Counted from the stretch's first letter, positions 49,068-59,769 are shown. The stretch: 64,000 nucleotides of DNA from Desulfobacca sp. (GCA_020725545.1 DYEV01000016.1:1-64000); one strand, 5' to 3'. The notes: generated from the letters alone by a model not told the origin. Program-made: numbers and translations.

Positions 49068-50411
49068 ATGCAACCGTATAAAATTATTGACATCTTCACC
49101 TCGGAAGAGGCCCACTGGCAGGGGAAGCTTACTTCCCGGGCGGTGGGAGAGTACATTCATGATTTGAAGATCCCGGCGCGTCTTTTAGTCGTGCGAGGCG
49201 TGGCCGGGGTTTACGAGAGCGGCGAGATCAGCACGCCGGGGATCGAGGTCCTGGGCTACAACATGCCGGTCTGGATCAGGATCATTCTGCCGGCCGCAGA
49301 GGCCGACAGAGTCACGACCATGCTGGCCAAGATGGTCACCGACGGCATCGTCGCGGTGCAGGACTTGGACGTGGTGTCCCATCGCACCAAAGGCAAGCTT
49401 CTGCCGAAACATGTCCGGGTGCGGGACGTCATGAATCCGGAGCCCAAAAGGGTAGAGCTGACAACGCCGGTCAGTGAAGTGGCCCGCCTCTTGTTATCCT
49501 CCACCTTCACCGGCCTGCCGGTGGTGGACGAAGATAACCGGCCGGTGGGGGTGATCTCCCAGACCGATCTGATCTATAAAGCGGGCCTGCCCATGCGCCT
49601 GGGTCTGCTGGCAGAGGCCGAAGAGGCCAAGATTGCGGCTGTTTTAGAGGCCATGGCCGAAAAGCAGGCCAGAGAGGTCATGACCTCGCCGGCGGTGGTC
49701 ATCCAGCAGGAGGCGCCGGTTACCGCGGCCGTTGACCTCATGCTCCAGAAGGGCGTGAAACGCCTGCCGGTGATCGACGAGCACGGCCGTCTGGTAGGCA
49801 ATATCTCCCGAGTGGATATTTTTCACAGCATCCTGCAGGAGTGCCCGGACTGGCAGGCTTTTCAGAGGCAGCAGATTAAAGTGGAAAACCTCAGCACCGT
49901 GGCCGATATCATGCGGCGGGAGGTGGCGACGGTCCGACCCGAGACGCCGGTGGAGGAACTTATCCGCATCATTGACACCAATGATATCCAACGGATCTGC
50001 GTGGTGGACGAACACGGCGCCTTTCTGGGCCTGATCTCGGATAAAGACCTCTTGGCCGCCTTTGCCGACCGCCATCCCGGCATCTGGAACTATTTTGTCA
50101 GTAAGATTCCCTTTACCGAACGGCGCCGCCGGGATAAAAACCTGCAGCGTTATCTGGAACTGCAGACCGCCGCCGACGTCATGAACACCCGGATTATCAC
50201 TGTGCCAGAAGATACACCCATTCAGACGGCCATCCAGATCATGTTGGACGGCGCCTTTAAACGCCTGCCGGTGGTGGACGCCCAAGGGAAATTGCGGGGT
50301 ATGGTCAGCCGGGAAGCCCTGCTGCGGGCCGGATTTGCCTCCTTGGCACCGATTGCCGGGGCCACGTCCAAAACTGCGGCGACGCCTTCCGCCGGCTCAG
50401 AGGGAGATTGA
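49068..50411 (+). CDS. DUF190 and four-CBS-domain protein
   Basis: This 447-residue cytoplasmic protein has an N-terminal DUF190 domain (about residues 1-105), a PII-like fold often encoded beside crcB, followed by four CBS domains in two Bateman pairs (about residues 118-255 and 285-430). Clear CBS motifs are 'LPVVDEDNRPVGVISQTDL', 'LPVIDEHGRLVGNISRVDI', 'ICVVDEHGAFLGLISDKDL' and 'LPVVDAQGKLRGMVSREAL'. CBS pairs bind adenosyl ligands and regulate transporters or enzymes. DUF190 as a fused sensor is unusual; usually it is a stand-alone protein. It lies 16 bases ahead of a cation/proton antiporter, a likely target of regulation. Confidence 0.9.
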   Translation: MQPYKIIDIFTSEEAHWQGKLTSRAVGEYIHDLKIPARLLVVRGVAGVYESGEISTPGIEVLGYNMPVWIRIILPAAEADRVTTMLAKMVTDGIVAVQDLDVVSHRTKGKLLPKHVRVRDVMNPEPKRVELTTPVSEVARLLLSSTFTGLPVVDEDNRPVGVISQTDLIYKAGLPMRLGLLAEAEEAKIAAVLEAMAEKQAREVMTSPAVVIQQEAPVTAAVDLMLQKGVKRLPVIDEHGRLVGNISRVDIFHSILQECPDWQAFQRQQIKVENLSTVADIMRREVATVRPETPVEELIRIIDTNDIQRICVVDEHGAFLGLISDKDLLAAFADRHPGIWNYFVSKIPFTERRRRDKNLQRYLELQTAADVMNTRIITVPEDTPIQTAIQIMLDGAFKRLPVVDAQGKLRGMVSREALLRAGFASLAPIAGATSKTAATPSAGSEGD

Positions 50412-50426
50412 GGCAAGGAGGAGCAC

Positions 50427-51608
50427 ATGGAAGAAATGTGGTTTACTGCGGCAAGTTGGATCGGCATGGCGCTGGTGGCCAGCTTCATCTCCATCCGCCT
50501 GGGCATTTCGGTGGCCCTGGTGGAAATCTTTCTGGGGGTCATCGGCGGTAATTTCCTCGGCTTTCAGCCCAATGAATGGATCAACGTCCTGGCCGCCTTC
50601 GGCTCCATGATGCTCACCTTTCTGGCGGGCGCCGAAATTGATCCGGACTCCTTCCGCCGACACCTTAAGCCCAGTCTCATCATCGGCGGGCTCTCTTTCC
50701 TGATGCCGTTTCTGGGTTGCATGGCCTTTGCGCATTATGCCACCGGTTGGACGTTTCGGGAAGCCCAGATCGCCGGCATCGCCCTGTCCACCACCTCGGT
50801 GGCCGTGGTCTACGCCGTCATGGTGGAGACCCGCCTCAATGAAACGGACCTGGGCAAACTCATGCTGGCCGCCTGCTTCGTCACCGACCTGGGCACGGTC
50901 CTGGCCCTGGGCATCCTATTTGCCCGCTTTGACCGCTGGATGATCGTCTTTGTGGTCGTCACCGGTCTGGCCCTGTGGCTGCTGCCCCGCTTCAGCCGGT
51001 ATATGTTCACCAAATACGGCGGCCGGGTGAGCGAACCGGAGGTCAAGTTCATCTTCCTAGTCCTCTGCTTCCTGGGAGCCTTGGCGGTCACGGCCAGCAG
51101 CGAGGCAGTGCTGCCAGCTTATCTCTTTGGCCTGGTGGTGGCCGGCGTCTTTGTGCAAGATAAGGTCTTGCTCCACCGGATGCGCACCATTACCTTCACC
51201 CTTCTGACGCCCTTCTTTTTCATCAAAGCCGGTGCCCTTATCTCCATCCCGGCCCTGATCTCCGGCTTCAATCTCATCCTTATCTTCCTGACCGTGAAGA
51301 TGGTCACCAAAATCATCGCCGTCTGGCCGCTGACCAAATATTACGGCATGACCACCCGGGAAGGAAACTACTTTACCCTCCTGATGTCCACCGGCCTAAC
51401 CTTCGGCAGCATTTCCGCTCTCTTCGGCCTCACCAACAACATCATCAATCAGGCGCAATATTCCGTGCTGGTAACTACCGTCATCGCCTCGGCGGTGGTG
51501 CCCACCTTCATTGCCACCACCTGGTTCACCCCCAGACGCCCCTTTGTGGTGGAACCGGTGGTTTACGGCACCCTAGAGCATTTTCTCCATTATCCCGAGG
51601 AGATGTGA
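50427..51608 (+). CDS. CPA-type cation/proton antiporter
   Basis: This 393-residue membrane protein has about 11-12 segments of the Na+/H+ exchanger (Kef-like) fold. 'LTFLAGAEIDPDSFRRHLKP' is the typical loop of the family, 'STTSVAVVYAVM' the discontinuous helix, and 'CFVTDLGTVLALGILF' carries the transport Asp (one Asp, where many relatives have DD). There is no TrkA-N tail. It directly follows the DUF190-CBS gene with an AAGGAG site. Antiporters of this type occur in fluoride regulons, where they may offset acid or salt stress caused by HF entry. Confidence 0.9.
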   Translation: MEEMWFTAASWIGMALVASFISIRLGISVALVEIFLGVIGGNFLGFQPNEWINVLAAFGSMMLTFLAGAEIDPDSFRRHLKPSLIIGGLSFLMPFLGCMAFAHYATGWTFREAQIAGIALSTTSVAVVYAVMVETRLNETDLGKLMLAACFVTDLGTVLALGILFARFDRWMIVFVVVTGLALWLLPRFSRYMFTKYGGRVSEPEVKFIFLVLCFLGALAVTASSEAVLPAYLFGLVVAGVFVQDKVLLHRMRTITFTLLTPFFFIKAGALISIPALISGFNLILIFLTVKMVTKIIAVWPLTKYYGMTTREGNYFTLLMSTGLTFGSISALFGLTNNIINQAQYSVLVTTVIASAVVPTFIATTWFTPRRPFVVEPVVYGTLEHFLHYPEEM

Positions 51609-51785
51609 CGCCGCAATTGGTAAGCGGCAGCCGGCAAACATGTCATGATGCAAAACCTGCTCGATCCCCTGACAACTGCCTCCGGTTCAGGAGCTTGGCA
51701 CATTCTCGAAACTCGAAACTCATAACTCATAATCACTGTTCACGAAAAACCTTTTATAACAATCGGCAACCAGTAGGAGGTGGCT

Positions 51786-52208
51786 ATGTTCAAAAAACTT
51801 CTCGTAGCGTATGACGGCTCCGAGGGAGCGCGGAAAGCCCTGGCTGCGGGCCTCAATCTGGCCCGGATTCACCAGGCCGAGTTGTGGGCGGTGAGCGTCC
51901 AGGAGCGGCTCCCCCGCTATGGCGGCACCATCGACGAGATTGACGAAGAAAAGAAATTTTTGGATGAGCGGTTCGAGAAGATCGCCGCCGAAATCCGGGC
52001 CAGGGCCCAGGAAGCGGGCCTGGATATAAAATTGCTGCGGCCCTTCGGGCATCCGGCCCAGACCATCGTGAAGGTGGCCCAGGAGGAGAACCATGACCTG
52101 ATCCTGGTGGGGCACAGCGGCGTTTCCGGGGTCTGGGCGGCTTTCTTGGGTACCACCGCCGAGAAAGTCAGCCGCCACGCCCCTTGCAGCGTGCTCATCG
52201 TCCGCTAA
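51786..52208 (+). CDS. Universal stress protein (UspA family)
   Basis: This 140-residue Usp domain protein starts 'FKKLLVAYDGSEGARKAL' and ends with the ATP-binding motif 'GHSGVSGVWAAFLGTTAEKV' (G-x2-G-x9-G-T type) and 'HAPCSVLIVR'. It is expected to bind ATP and form dimers; Usp proteins help survival under energy and toxic stress. ATG 51786 follows AGGAGG; a GTG six bases earlier is less likely. It is 177 bases after the antiporter gene and 26 bases before an MFS gene. Confidence 0.93.
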   Translation: MFKKLLVAYDGSEGARKALAAGLNLARIHQAELWAVSVQERLPRYGGTIDEIDEEKKFLDERFEKIAAEIRARAQEAGLDIKLLRPFGHPAQTIVKVAQEENHDLILVGHSGVSGVWAAFLGTTAEKVSRHAPCSVLIVR

Positions 52209-52234
52209 GGAAAAGATCTGGAGGTACTAAAGCC

Positions 52235-53443
52235 ATGGATCAATCTCCGCAGGATGCGGTGCAACGAAACCTGGAACCACCCTCAGCCATAAAATTTGTT
52301 ATCCTTCTGGGGGTGGTCAGCCTTCTGAGCGACATGACCTATGAAGGGGCAAGGAGCATCAACGGTCCCTTCTTGGCACAGTTGGGGGCCGGCGCGGCCC
52401 TGGTAGCCACGGTGGCCGGTCTGGGGGAACTCATCGGCTATGCCCTGCGGCTGCTCTCCGGCCTGGTCACCGACCAGACCAGGCGTTATTGGGCCATCAC
52501 CCTGATCGGCTACTGCCTCAATCTCTTTGCTGTGCCCCTCCTAGCTTTGGTGGGACGCTGGGAGATTGCGGTCGGCCTGATGTTGACGGAGCGTCTAGGC
52601 AAGGCCATCCGCAATCCGGCCCGGGACGCCATGTTATCCCACGCCGCCTTCACCGTGGGTCGGGGCTGGGGCTTCGGCCTGCATGAGGCCATGGATCAAC
52701 TGGGCGCCTTCATCGGCCCAGTCATGATGTCCGGCGTTTTATTCTTCAAGGAAGCCGGCGGCTTCCCCACGGCCTATGGTATCCTGCTTCTGCCGGCCCT
52801 GGCCGCCATAGCCACCCTCCTCTGGGCCAGATTTTTGTACCCCAGACCGGAACACCTGGAGGTCAAGGTCCTGACGGTGGAGCCCGAGGGCCTGTCCCGC
52901 TCTTTCTGGCTCTATGTGGCGGCGGTAGCCCTGCTGGGGGCCGGTTTTGCCGATTTTCCCCTGATCGCCTACCATTTCAAACAAGCCCAGGTGATGCCCG
53001 TGGCCTGGATCCCCCTGGCCTATGCCGTGGCCATGGGCACCGATGCTTTGGCGGCCCTGGCTTTGGGCTATACCTATGATCGCCTGGGGATTGTAGTGAT
53101 GGTGGCCGCCACCCTCTTGTCAGCCCTCTTTGCGCCGCTCGTCTTTTTGGGAGGCTTTACCTGGGCAATCCTGGGCATGGTCTTGTGGGGCATCGGCATG
53201 GGGGCCCAGGAGTCGGTAATGCGGGCCGCGGTGGCCGATCTGGTGGCCAGCAAACGGCGGGCCTCGGCCTACGGCATCTTCCAGACGGGCTACGGCGTCT
53301 TCTGGTTTCTGGGGAGCGTCCTCATGGGCCTGCTCTATGATAACTTCCTCATATACCTCATCATCTTTTCGGTGGCGAGCCAACTCCTGGCCATCCCCAT
53401 AATTCTGGTGGTGGCCCGCAGCTTCTGCCCGGTGCGGCGGTAA
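52235..53443 (+). CDS. MFS transporter
   Basis: This 402-residue major facilitator protein has about 12 membrane segments. The N-terminal half has the family loop 'LSGLVTDQTRRYWAITLIGY' after helix 2, and the second half the matching 'ALGYTYDRLGIVVMV'. 'TERLGKAIRNPARDAML' is a characteristic cytoplasmic loop seen in a group of drug or anion exporters. ATG 52235 is preceded by GGAGG. It follows the usp gene closely and precedes enolase by about 105 bases. The substrate is unknown; its place in the fluoride neighbourhood suggests stress-related export, which is inference. Confidence 0.9.
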   Translation: MDQSPQDAVQRNLEPPSAIKFVILLGVVSLLSDMTYEGARSINGPFLAQLGAGAALVATVAGLGELIGYALRLLSGLVTDQTRRYWAITLIGYCLNLFAVPLLALVGRWEIAVGLMLTERLGKAIRNPARDAMLSHAAFTVGRGWGFGLHEAMDQLGAFIGPVMMSGVLFFKEAGGFPTAYGILLLPALAAIATLLWARFLYPRPEHLEVKVLTVEPEGLSRSFWLYVAAVALLGAGFADFPLIAYHFKQAQVMPVAWIPLAYAVAMGTDALAALALGYTYDRLGIVVMVAATLLSALFAPLVFLGGFTWAILGMVLWGIGMGAQESVMRAAVADLVASKRRASAYGIFQTGYGVFWFLGSVLMGLLYDNFLIYLIIFSVASQLLAIPIILVVARSFCPVRR

Positions 53444-53530
53444 CAGTTTTCCTTGTCTGTCGCCCCCATTTGGAAAAATTTGCCGATCTGCCGGGAGAAA
53501 TATGGTATGGTTAATGATAATACCCTCTGA

Positions 53531-54826
<1,296 letters not shown>

Positions 54827-54871
54827 AAGAACCAGGCAGGCCGCCGGCTCGCCCCTCTGGCACACTGTCTC

Positions 54872-54904
54872 CCCTCGTTCCCCAGTTAACCTTGGGAACG
54901 AGGG
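54872..54904. repeat. Perfect 11-bp palindrome after enolase
   Basis: CCCTCGTTCCC (54872-54882) and GGGAACGAGGG (54894-54904) form a perfect stem around an 11-base loop. It resembles dispersed CTCGTTCCC/GGGAACGAG palindromes found between genes in many bacteria. There is no T run, so it is at most a weak terminator of enolase. Confidence 0.5.
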
Positions 54905-54945
54905 AAATCGACAACTGACAACTAACAACTGATATCTATCAAGCC

Positions 54946-56040
54946 ATGTCAACTCCTGCTCCCGATCGCCCCCGCCACGGGGGCGACTTAACCTTGGCCA
55001 AAAGCGTCTTCCACCGCACGGAGATCATCGATTTCAGTGCCAATCTGAATCCCTTGGGGCCCCCCCAAGGGGTCTGGCAGGCCTTACTGGAGAATCTCCA
55101 GAATATCGTGCACTATCCCGATCCGTACGCCCGGGAGCTGCAAGCCGTCCTGGCGGCCCATCTGGGGATTGCGCCGGACAACGTGGCCCTGGGCAACGGC
55201 TCCATGGAGCTGCTCTATCTGTTGCCCCGGGTCTTTCGCCTGGAACGGGCCTTGCTGCCGGCACCGGGGTTCAGTGAGTATGAATACGGGGTGCGCCTCT
55301 CCGGCCTGACCTGTCACTATATCTATCTCAAACCACCTGATTATACCTGGAATATGGCGGAACTCTGCCATACCGTGGCCCAGGCCGGCTTGATCTTCCT
55401 GTGTAACCCCAACAACCCCACGGGGACCCTGTTCTCGCGGGACGATCTTAAGGAATTGCTGGCAGCGCTGCCCGAGACAGCCCTGCTGGTGATGGATGAG
55501 GCTTTCATAGATTTTGTTGATGACTACCAGACATTGACCTTAGTATCCCGGGCGGTGCAGGACCCCCGGGTTTTGGTCCTGGGATCGTTGACCAAATTTT
55601 TTGCCCTGCCGGGGCTGCGGTTGGGCTTTGTAGCCGGGACCAAGGAACGGGTGCAGCAGTTGGCCGCGCAGCTGCCGCCCTGGAATATCAACAGCCTGGC
55701 TCAGGCAGCCGGGACCGCGGCCTTACGGGATCAGAAATATCAGGCTCATTCCCGGGAGTATATCCACAAGACCCGGCAGAAGCTGTACGAGGCCTTGCAA
55801 GCCATTCCGGGGGTGAAGCCCTTGCCGCCCACGGCCAATTTTATCTTCTGCCGGTTGGGGCCGGAGCTGCCCAGCGCTCCTCGTCTTGTGGAACTCATGG
55901 GCCAGCGGGGTTTTCTGCTCCGGGACTGCTCCAATTATCGAGGGCTGGACGATCGCTCTCTGCGCCTGGCAGTGCGCCGGCAGCGAGAGAATGAGGCCCT
56001 GGTAGAGGCCCTGCGGGAACTGCTCGACCATGGGGTTTGA
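54946..56040 (+). CDS. cobD: Threonine-phosphate decarboxylase (CobD-like)
   Basis: This 364-residue PLP enzyme belongs to the class I/II aminotransferase fold shared by HisC and CobD. 'RHGGDL' and 'IIDFSANLNPLGPP' at the N-terminus are typical of CobD, which makes aminopropanol phosphate for the cobalamin side chain. 'FLCNPNNPTGTLF', 'LVMDEAFIDF' and the PLP Lys in 'LGSLTKFFALPGLRLG' are present. Its stop overlaps the start of cbiB by 11 bases, which supports the cobalamin assignment over histidine synthesis. Confidence 0.88.
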   Translation: MSTPAPDRPRHGGDLTLAKSVFHRTEIIDFSANLNPLGPPQGVWQALLENLQNIVHYPDPYARELQAVLAAHLGIAPDNVALGNGSMELLYLLPRVFRLERALLPAPGFSEYEYGVRLSGLTCHYIYLKPPDYTWNMAELCHTVAQAGLIFLCNPNNPTGTLFSRDDLKELLAALPETALLVMDEAFIDFVDDYQTLTLVSRAVQDPRVLVLGSLTKFFALPGLRLGFVAGTKERVQQLAAQLPPWNINSLAQAAGTAALRDQKYQAHSREYIHKTRQKLYEALQAIPGVKPLPPTANFIFCRLGPELPSAPRLVELMGQRGFLLRDCSNYRGLDDRSLRLAVRRQRENEALVEALRELLDHGV

Positions 56041-56980
56041 GCTGCTGGCCGCCTATGCCCTGGATCTGGTGTTGGGCGATCCGCCTTCCTGGCCCCATCC
56101 GGTCCGCTGGCTGGGTCGGCTTATGAACGCCTGGGAGAAACCGCTGCGCCGACGCTTGCCTTCACCGCGCTTGGCCGGGGTGGTCCTGGCCGCGGGCTGC
56201 CTGCTGGCGGCCGCTGGGACCGCCTCTTTGCTCGTCTGGCTGGCCGAGGCCAGCCATCCCTGGTTGGGCTGGGGGATGAGCGTCTTTCTCATCTACTTGG
56301 CCATTTCCGTGCGGGACCTGGCAAACCATGCCTGGGCGGTCTATCGACCCCTGCAGCGAGGTGATCTACCGGCAGCCCGGCAGGCTCTATCTTTTATTGT
56401 CGGTCGGGATACGGCTCAATTAGACGAAGCCGGGATCATCCGGGCTACGGTGGAGACCATCGCAGAAAATACCGTGGACGGGGCCATGTCGCCCATGTTT
56501 TACGCGGCTCTGGGCGGGCCGCCACTGGCCTGGGCCTTTAAGGCCGCCAGCACCCTGGATTCCATGGTGGGCTATAAAACAGAACGCTATCGGGAGTTCG
56601 GCTGGGCTGGGGCGAAGTTGGACGACCTGGCCAATTGGCTGCCGGCCCGCCTCAGCGGCGTCTTTTTTGTCCTGGGGGCCACACTGACAGGCCTGGACTG
56701 GCGGCGGACCTGGCAGATCTACCGGCGGGATGGCCGGAAACACGCCAGCCCCAACGCCGGTTGGCCTGAGGCTGCCATGAGCGGCGCCCTGGGCCTGCGC
56801 CTGGGTGGACCCAACGTCTATCATGGAGCATTGGTGCAGAAACCCTGGATCGGCGACGCTGTGCGGCAGCCGGAACTGGCGGATATTCCCAGAGCCATCC
56901 GCCTCCTCTTTGCCGTCAGCACCCTGGCGGCTCTGGCCTTTATCGTCTTGGGGATGGCCCTGAAAAAAGGGTTGACTTAA
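56030..56980 (+). CDS. cbiB: Adenosylcobinamide-phosphate synthase
   Basis: This 316-residue membrane enzyme joins aminopropanol phosphate to adenosylcobyric acid. 'LDLVLGDPPSWPHPVRWLG' near the start, 'ETIAENTVDGAMSPMFYA' in the middle and 'HASPNAGWPEAAMSGALG' are conserved CbiB motifs. Four or five hydrophobic segments are predicted. It overlaps cobD by 11 bases. The rest of the cobalamin pathway is not in the window. Confidence 0.95.
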   Translation: MGFELLAAYALDLVLGDPPSWPHPVRWLGRLMNAWEKPLRRRLPSPRLAGVVLAAGCLLAAAGTASLLVWLAEASHPWLGWGMSVFLIYLAISVRDLANHAWAVYRPLQRGDLPAARQALSFIVGRDTAQLDEAGIIRATVETIAENTVDGAMSPMFYAALGGPPLAWAFKAASTLDSMVGYKTERYREFGWAGAKLDDLANWLPARLSGVFFVLGATLTGLDWRRTWQIYRRDGRKHASPNAGWPEAAMSGALGLRLGGPNVYHGALVQKPWIGDAVRQPELADIPRAIRLLFAVSTLAALAFIVLGMALKKGLT

Positions 56981-57023
56981 GGCTGGCATTGCCGTACCAT
57001 GTAACATTTTTGAGCGTATTCGG

Positions 57024-57578
57024 ATGAGCCTCCCTCGCCGGCCGGTGCCGGTCAAACCCCTGGTAAGTGTGATTTTTGCCCAGCCGAATCTGGAGACTGC
57101 GGTCTTTCGGGAATTGGCAGAAGTGTTGGGACCGCCGGATCTGATAAGCGGCTGGCTGCCCTTTGACCAGACGCACTATTATGCACCAGAAATGGGGGCA
57201 GGCCTGCAGCGCCGCTTGGCGGTTTTTCTGCAATTGGCCGATCCGGGAGCCCTCTGGCAGTGGAAGCATTACACCAATGGCCTGGAGGACCGTTTCTCTC
57301 TGGGCGGCCGCCGATTGGTGAACATCGATCCGGGCTATCTGAGCCGGGAACGCCTGGTTTTGGCCACCGGTAAGAACTACACGCACCGTCTCTATCTACA
57401 GGGAGGTATCTATGGGGAGTTCACCCTGATATTTCAAAAGGGTGGCTGGCAGACGCTGCCTTGGACCTATCCCGACTATGGCAGTGAGCCCCTACGGCAG
57501 TTTTTTGAGGCGGTCCGGCAGAAGTATCTCTGGCAGTTGCGGCAATTGGCCACTCTCTCGGCCGACCGGAGTAAGTAG
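57024..57578 (+). CDS. DUF4416 protein
   Basis: This 184-residue protein matches the DUF4416 family, which occurs mainly in deltaproteobacterial-type anaerobes and related bacteria, often beside the yicC-gmk genes as here. It has 'VKPLVSVIFAQ' near the N-terminus, a 'DQTHYYAPEMG' segment and the conserved 'NIDPGYLSRERLVLATGK'. No signal peptide or membrane span is seen. Function is unknown. The ribosome binding site is weak. Confidence 0.85.
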   Translation: MSLPRRPVPVKPLVSVIFAQPNLETAVFRELAEVLGPPDLISGWLPFDQTHYYAPEMGAGLQRRLAVFLQLADPGALWQWKHYTNGLEDRFSLGGRRLVNIDPGYLSRERLVLATGKNYTHRLYLQGGIYGEFTLIFQKGGWQTLPWTYPDYGSEPLRQFFEAVRQKYLWQLRQLATLSADRSK

Positions 57579-57769
57579 CCTGAATAAAATTTGGCCGAGA
57601 CCCATGAATTCTTCCGGGGAAACGCAACTCCCGCCCCTGGCGGGCTTGTTCTCCGGCTCTCCGAACCACCAGGCTCCTTGCTGCCATAGGCCATTTTCTG
57701 ATCACTGGCTACTCCAATGGTTCGCCAGCTTGACATTTTCTCGGAACGACAAACTATGAACGATGAACT

Positions 57770-58651
57770 ATGAAAAGTATGACCGCGTTCGGACGGGGTG
57801 AAGCAGAGGGGACCGGCTGTCGGTTGGCCGTGGAAGTGCGCACTCTCAACCATCGTTTCCTGGACCTGCATCTCCGGTTGCCCCGGTCCCTCCTGGGGTT
57901 GGAGGACCGCCTGCGCCAACTGATCAGCAGCCGCATTGCCCGGGGCCGGGTGGAGCTGAGCGTCTCCCTGACCTATACCGGCCAGAGCCCCCGATCCCTG
58001 GTAGCCGATACCCACCTGTTGCAGGAGGCGGCGGCCCTCCTGAACGAGCTGCAGGAGACCTTTGCCCTGCCCGAGCCCTGGGGCTGGGAACAACTGTTAC
58101 ACTTCCCAGAGGTCATTACCCTCCAGGAGACCTCTCCCCGCGATGAAGAGGCCCTCTGGTCGGTCCTGAGCGCGGCCGGTCAACTGGCCCTGGACGTGGT
58201 GGAGGCGATGCGGCGCCGGGAAGGGGACTATCTGCGGGGGGAACTGCTGACCCATTTACAGCGGCTGGTGGACCAGGTGGATGTTATTGAACTGCGGGCC
58301 AGTACCGTGCCGGAGGCCTATCGGGATAGACTGCAGGTCCGCTTGGCGCAACTGCTGCCCGAGACCGCGCCCCTGGACCCCCAGCGTCTGGCCCAGGAGG
58401 TGGCCATTCTGGCGGATCGGGCCGATATTACCGAAGAGCTGGCCCGGTTGCGCAGCCACGTGGAGCAGTTCCTGCAGGCCATGGCTGCCGCCGGACCCAG
58501 CGGCCGCAAACTGGATTTCCTTCTCCAAGAAATGAACCGAGAGATTAATACCATCGGTTCCAAAGCCACGGACGCCGCCATCTCTCAGGCGGTTATCGCC
58601 GTCAAGACCGATCTGGAGCGGCTGCGGGAACAGGTCCAAAATATTGAATAA
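57770..58651 (+). CDS. yicC: YicC-family endoribonuclease
   Basis: This 293-residue protein starts 'MKSMTAFGRGEAEG', the YicC signature, continues 'EVRTLNHRFLDLHLRLP', and ends with 'LDFLLQEMNREINTIGSKA', also strongly conserved. YicC-type proteins are hexameric RNases that cut RNA and affect small-RNA turnover. It lies ahead of remA and gmk, the usual order. The codons upstream show no clear Shine-Dalgarno sequence. The 191 bases before it (57579-57769) hold no gene. Confidence 0.95.
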   Translation: MKSMTAFGRGEAEGTGCRLAVEVRTLNHRFLDLHLRLPRSLLGLEDRLRQLISSRIARGRVELSVSLTYTGQSPRSLVADTHLLQEAAALLNELQETFALPEPWGWEQLLHFPEVITLQETSPRDEEALWSVLSAAGQLALDVVEAMRRREGDYLRGELLTHLQRLVDQVDVIELRASTVPEAYRDRLQVRLAQLLPETAPLDPQRLAQEVAILADRADITEELARLRSHVEQFLQAMAAAGPSGRKLDFLLQEMNREINTIGSKATDAAISQAVIAVKTDLERLREQVQNIE

Positions 58652-58669
58652 GTAACCCGATCATTTTTT

Positions 58670-58695
58670 AACAATTAGTTTTAATTGTTCTTTTT
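58670..58695. terminator. AT-rich hairpin between yicC and remA
   Basis: AACAATTA (58670-58677) pairs with TAATTGTT (58682-58689) around GTTT, followed by CTTTTT. The stem is AT-only apart from one C-G pair, so it may be a partial terminator or an RNA-processing signal that lowers read-through into remA-gmk. Confidence 0.4.
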
Positions 58696-58717
58696 ATCTA
58701 GTTGGAGAATTGCGTCC

Positions 58718-58999
58718 ATGCCAGGAAAAGATTCGCCTCTCATCAATATCGGCTTTGGCAATACTGTTGTCAGTACTCGGGTAGTAGCTATTGTCACTCC
58801 GGGATCTGCCCCCATGAAACGCCTGCGGGAAGACGCCAAAAACGAACAGCGCCTCATTGACGCCACCCATGGGCGCAAAACCCGGGCCATTATTATTACG
58901 GACAGCAATCATATCATCCTATCGGCGATCCAGCCGGAGACACTCTCCCAACGATTCTCTGGCGATGGCGCGTCGAACCGGAGCCCCAAGGATCCCTAA
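58718..58999 (+). CDS. remA: DUF370/RemA-like regulator
   Basis: This 93-residue protein belongs to the DUF370 family that includes the Bacillus matrix regulator RemA. It starts '[20 protein letters not shown]' and has '[20 protein letters not shown]' and '[20 protein letters not shown]', the typical conserved lines. RemA forms rings that bind DNA. The gene sits between yicC and gmk, as in many bacteria, and its stop codon is directly followed by the gmk start. ATG 58718 has GGAG upstream. Confidence 0.92.
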   Translation: MPGKDSPLINIGFGNTVVSTRVVAIVTPGSAPMKRLREDAKNEQRLIDATHGRKTRAIIITDSNHIILSAIQPETLSQRFSGDGASNRSPKDP

Positions 59000-59599
59000 A
59001 TGGCAGCCCAGATCTTTGTTATCTCCGGCGCTTCCGGGGCGGGCAAGACGACTCTGGTCCGGGCCTTACAGGCCAACGATCCCAACTTGCGGTTTGCCGT
59101 CTCCTACACCACCCGGCCGCCTCGCCCCGGCGAAGTGGACGGCCGGGATTATTGTTTTGTCTCCGAGGAGGAATTTGACCGACTCATCCGGGCAGGCCTA
59201 TTGGTGGAGTATGTTCACCAGTTCGGTTATTATTACGGCACTTCCCAAACGTGGCTCGACCAAGCTCTGAAAGGCCACCAGGATATCCTCTTTGACGTGG
59301 AGATTCACGGCGCCAGGGCTTTGAAGGAGCGGTGCCCCCTGGGAATTTTTATTTTTATCCTGCCTCCCACGCCAGCGGTCCTGGAGGGCCGCTTGCGCAA
59401 CCGAGGCAGCCTACCGGAAGGGGAGCTGCAGCAGCGTCTGGCCCGGGTTCGCCAGGAAGTGCAGGAAGCCCCGTGGTATGACTATCTGGTGGTCAATGAC
59501 GATCTGTCCCAGGCCACCCGCCAACTCCAGGCCATCGTCACCGCAGCCCGTTGCCGCTCCGATATCCTCTGGTCCACCCTCAGCCCTTTCTGGCGTTAG
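59000..59599 (+). CDS. gmk: Guanylate kinase
   Basis: This 199-residue enzyme phosphorylates GMP to GDP. The P-loop is 'ISGASGAGKTTLVRAL'. The GMP-binding region includes 'SYTTRPPRPGEVDGRDY' and 'DVEIHGARALKE' (the family normally has DIDVQGA). 'RVRQEVQEAPWYDYLVVND' is the conserved lid and core. The start codon follows the remA stop with no gap. Confidence 0.95.
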   Translation: MAAQIFVISGASGAGKTTLVRALQANDPNLRFAVSYTTRPPRPGEVDGRDYCFVSEEEFDRLIRAGLLVEYVHQFGYYYGTSQTWLDQALKGHQDILFDVEIHGARALKERCPLGIFIFILPPTPAVLEGRLRNRGSLPEGELQQRLARVRQEVQEAPWYDYLVVNDDLSQATRQLQAIVTAARCRSDILWSTLSPFWR

Positions 59600-59628
59600 C
59601 CGGCCGCAGGCGTGCGCCCTGCGTCCGG
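59600..59628 (+). terminator. GC-rich hairpin after gmk
   Basis: CCGGCCGCAGG and CCTGCGTCCGG pair with one mismatch around a 7-base loop, immediately after the gmk stop. No T run follows. It could slow polymerase or protect the transcript end. A promoter-like TTGACA at 59675-59680 lies between this point and the next gene. Confidence 0.4.
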
Positions 59629-59769
59629 CCGCACTTCCTACCCGCTGGTCAATCACACACCCCGCTTCCCAATCTTGACACCGGCTGATAAACCGGATAA
59701 ATAAGGAAAGTTATGGCCAGGCCAACAACCCCTCGACGGTTCTGGTAATTATGGCCACAGGGTGGCATT

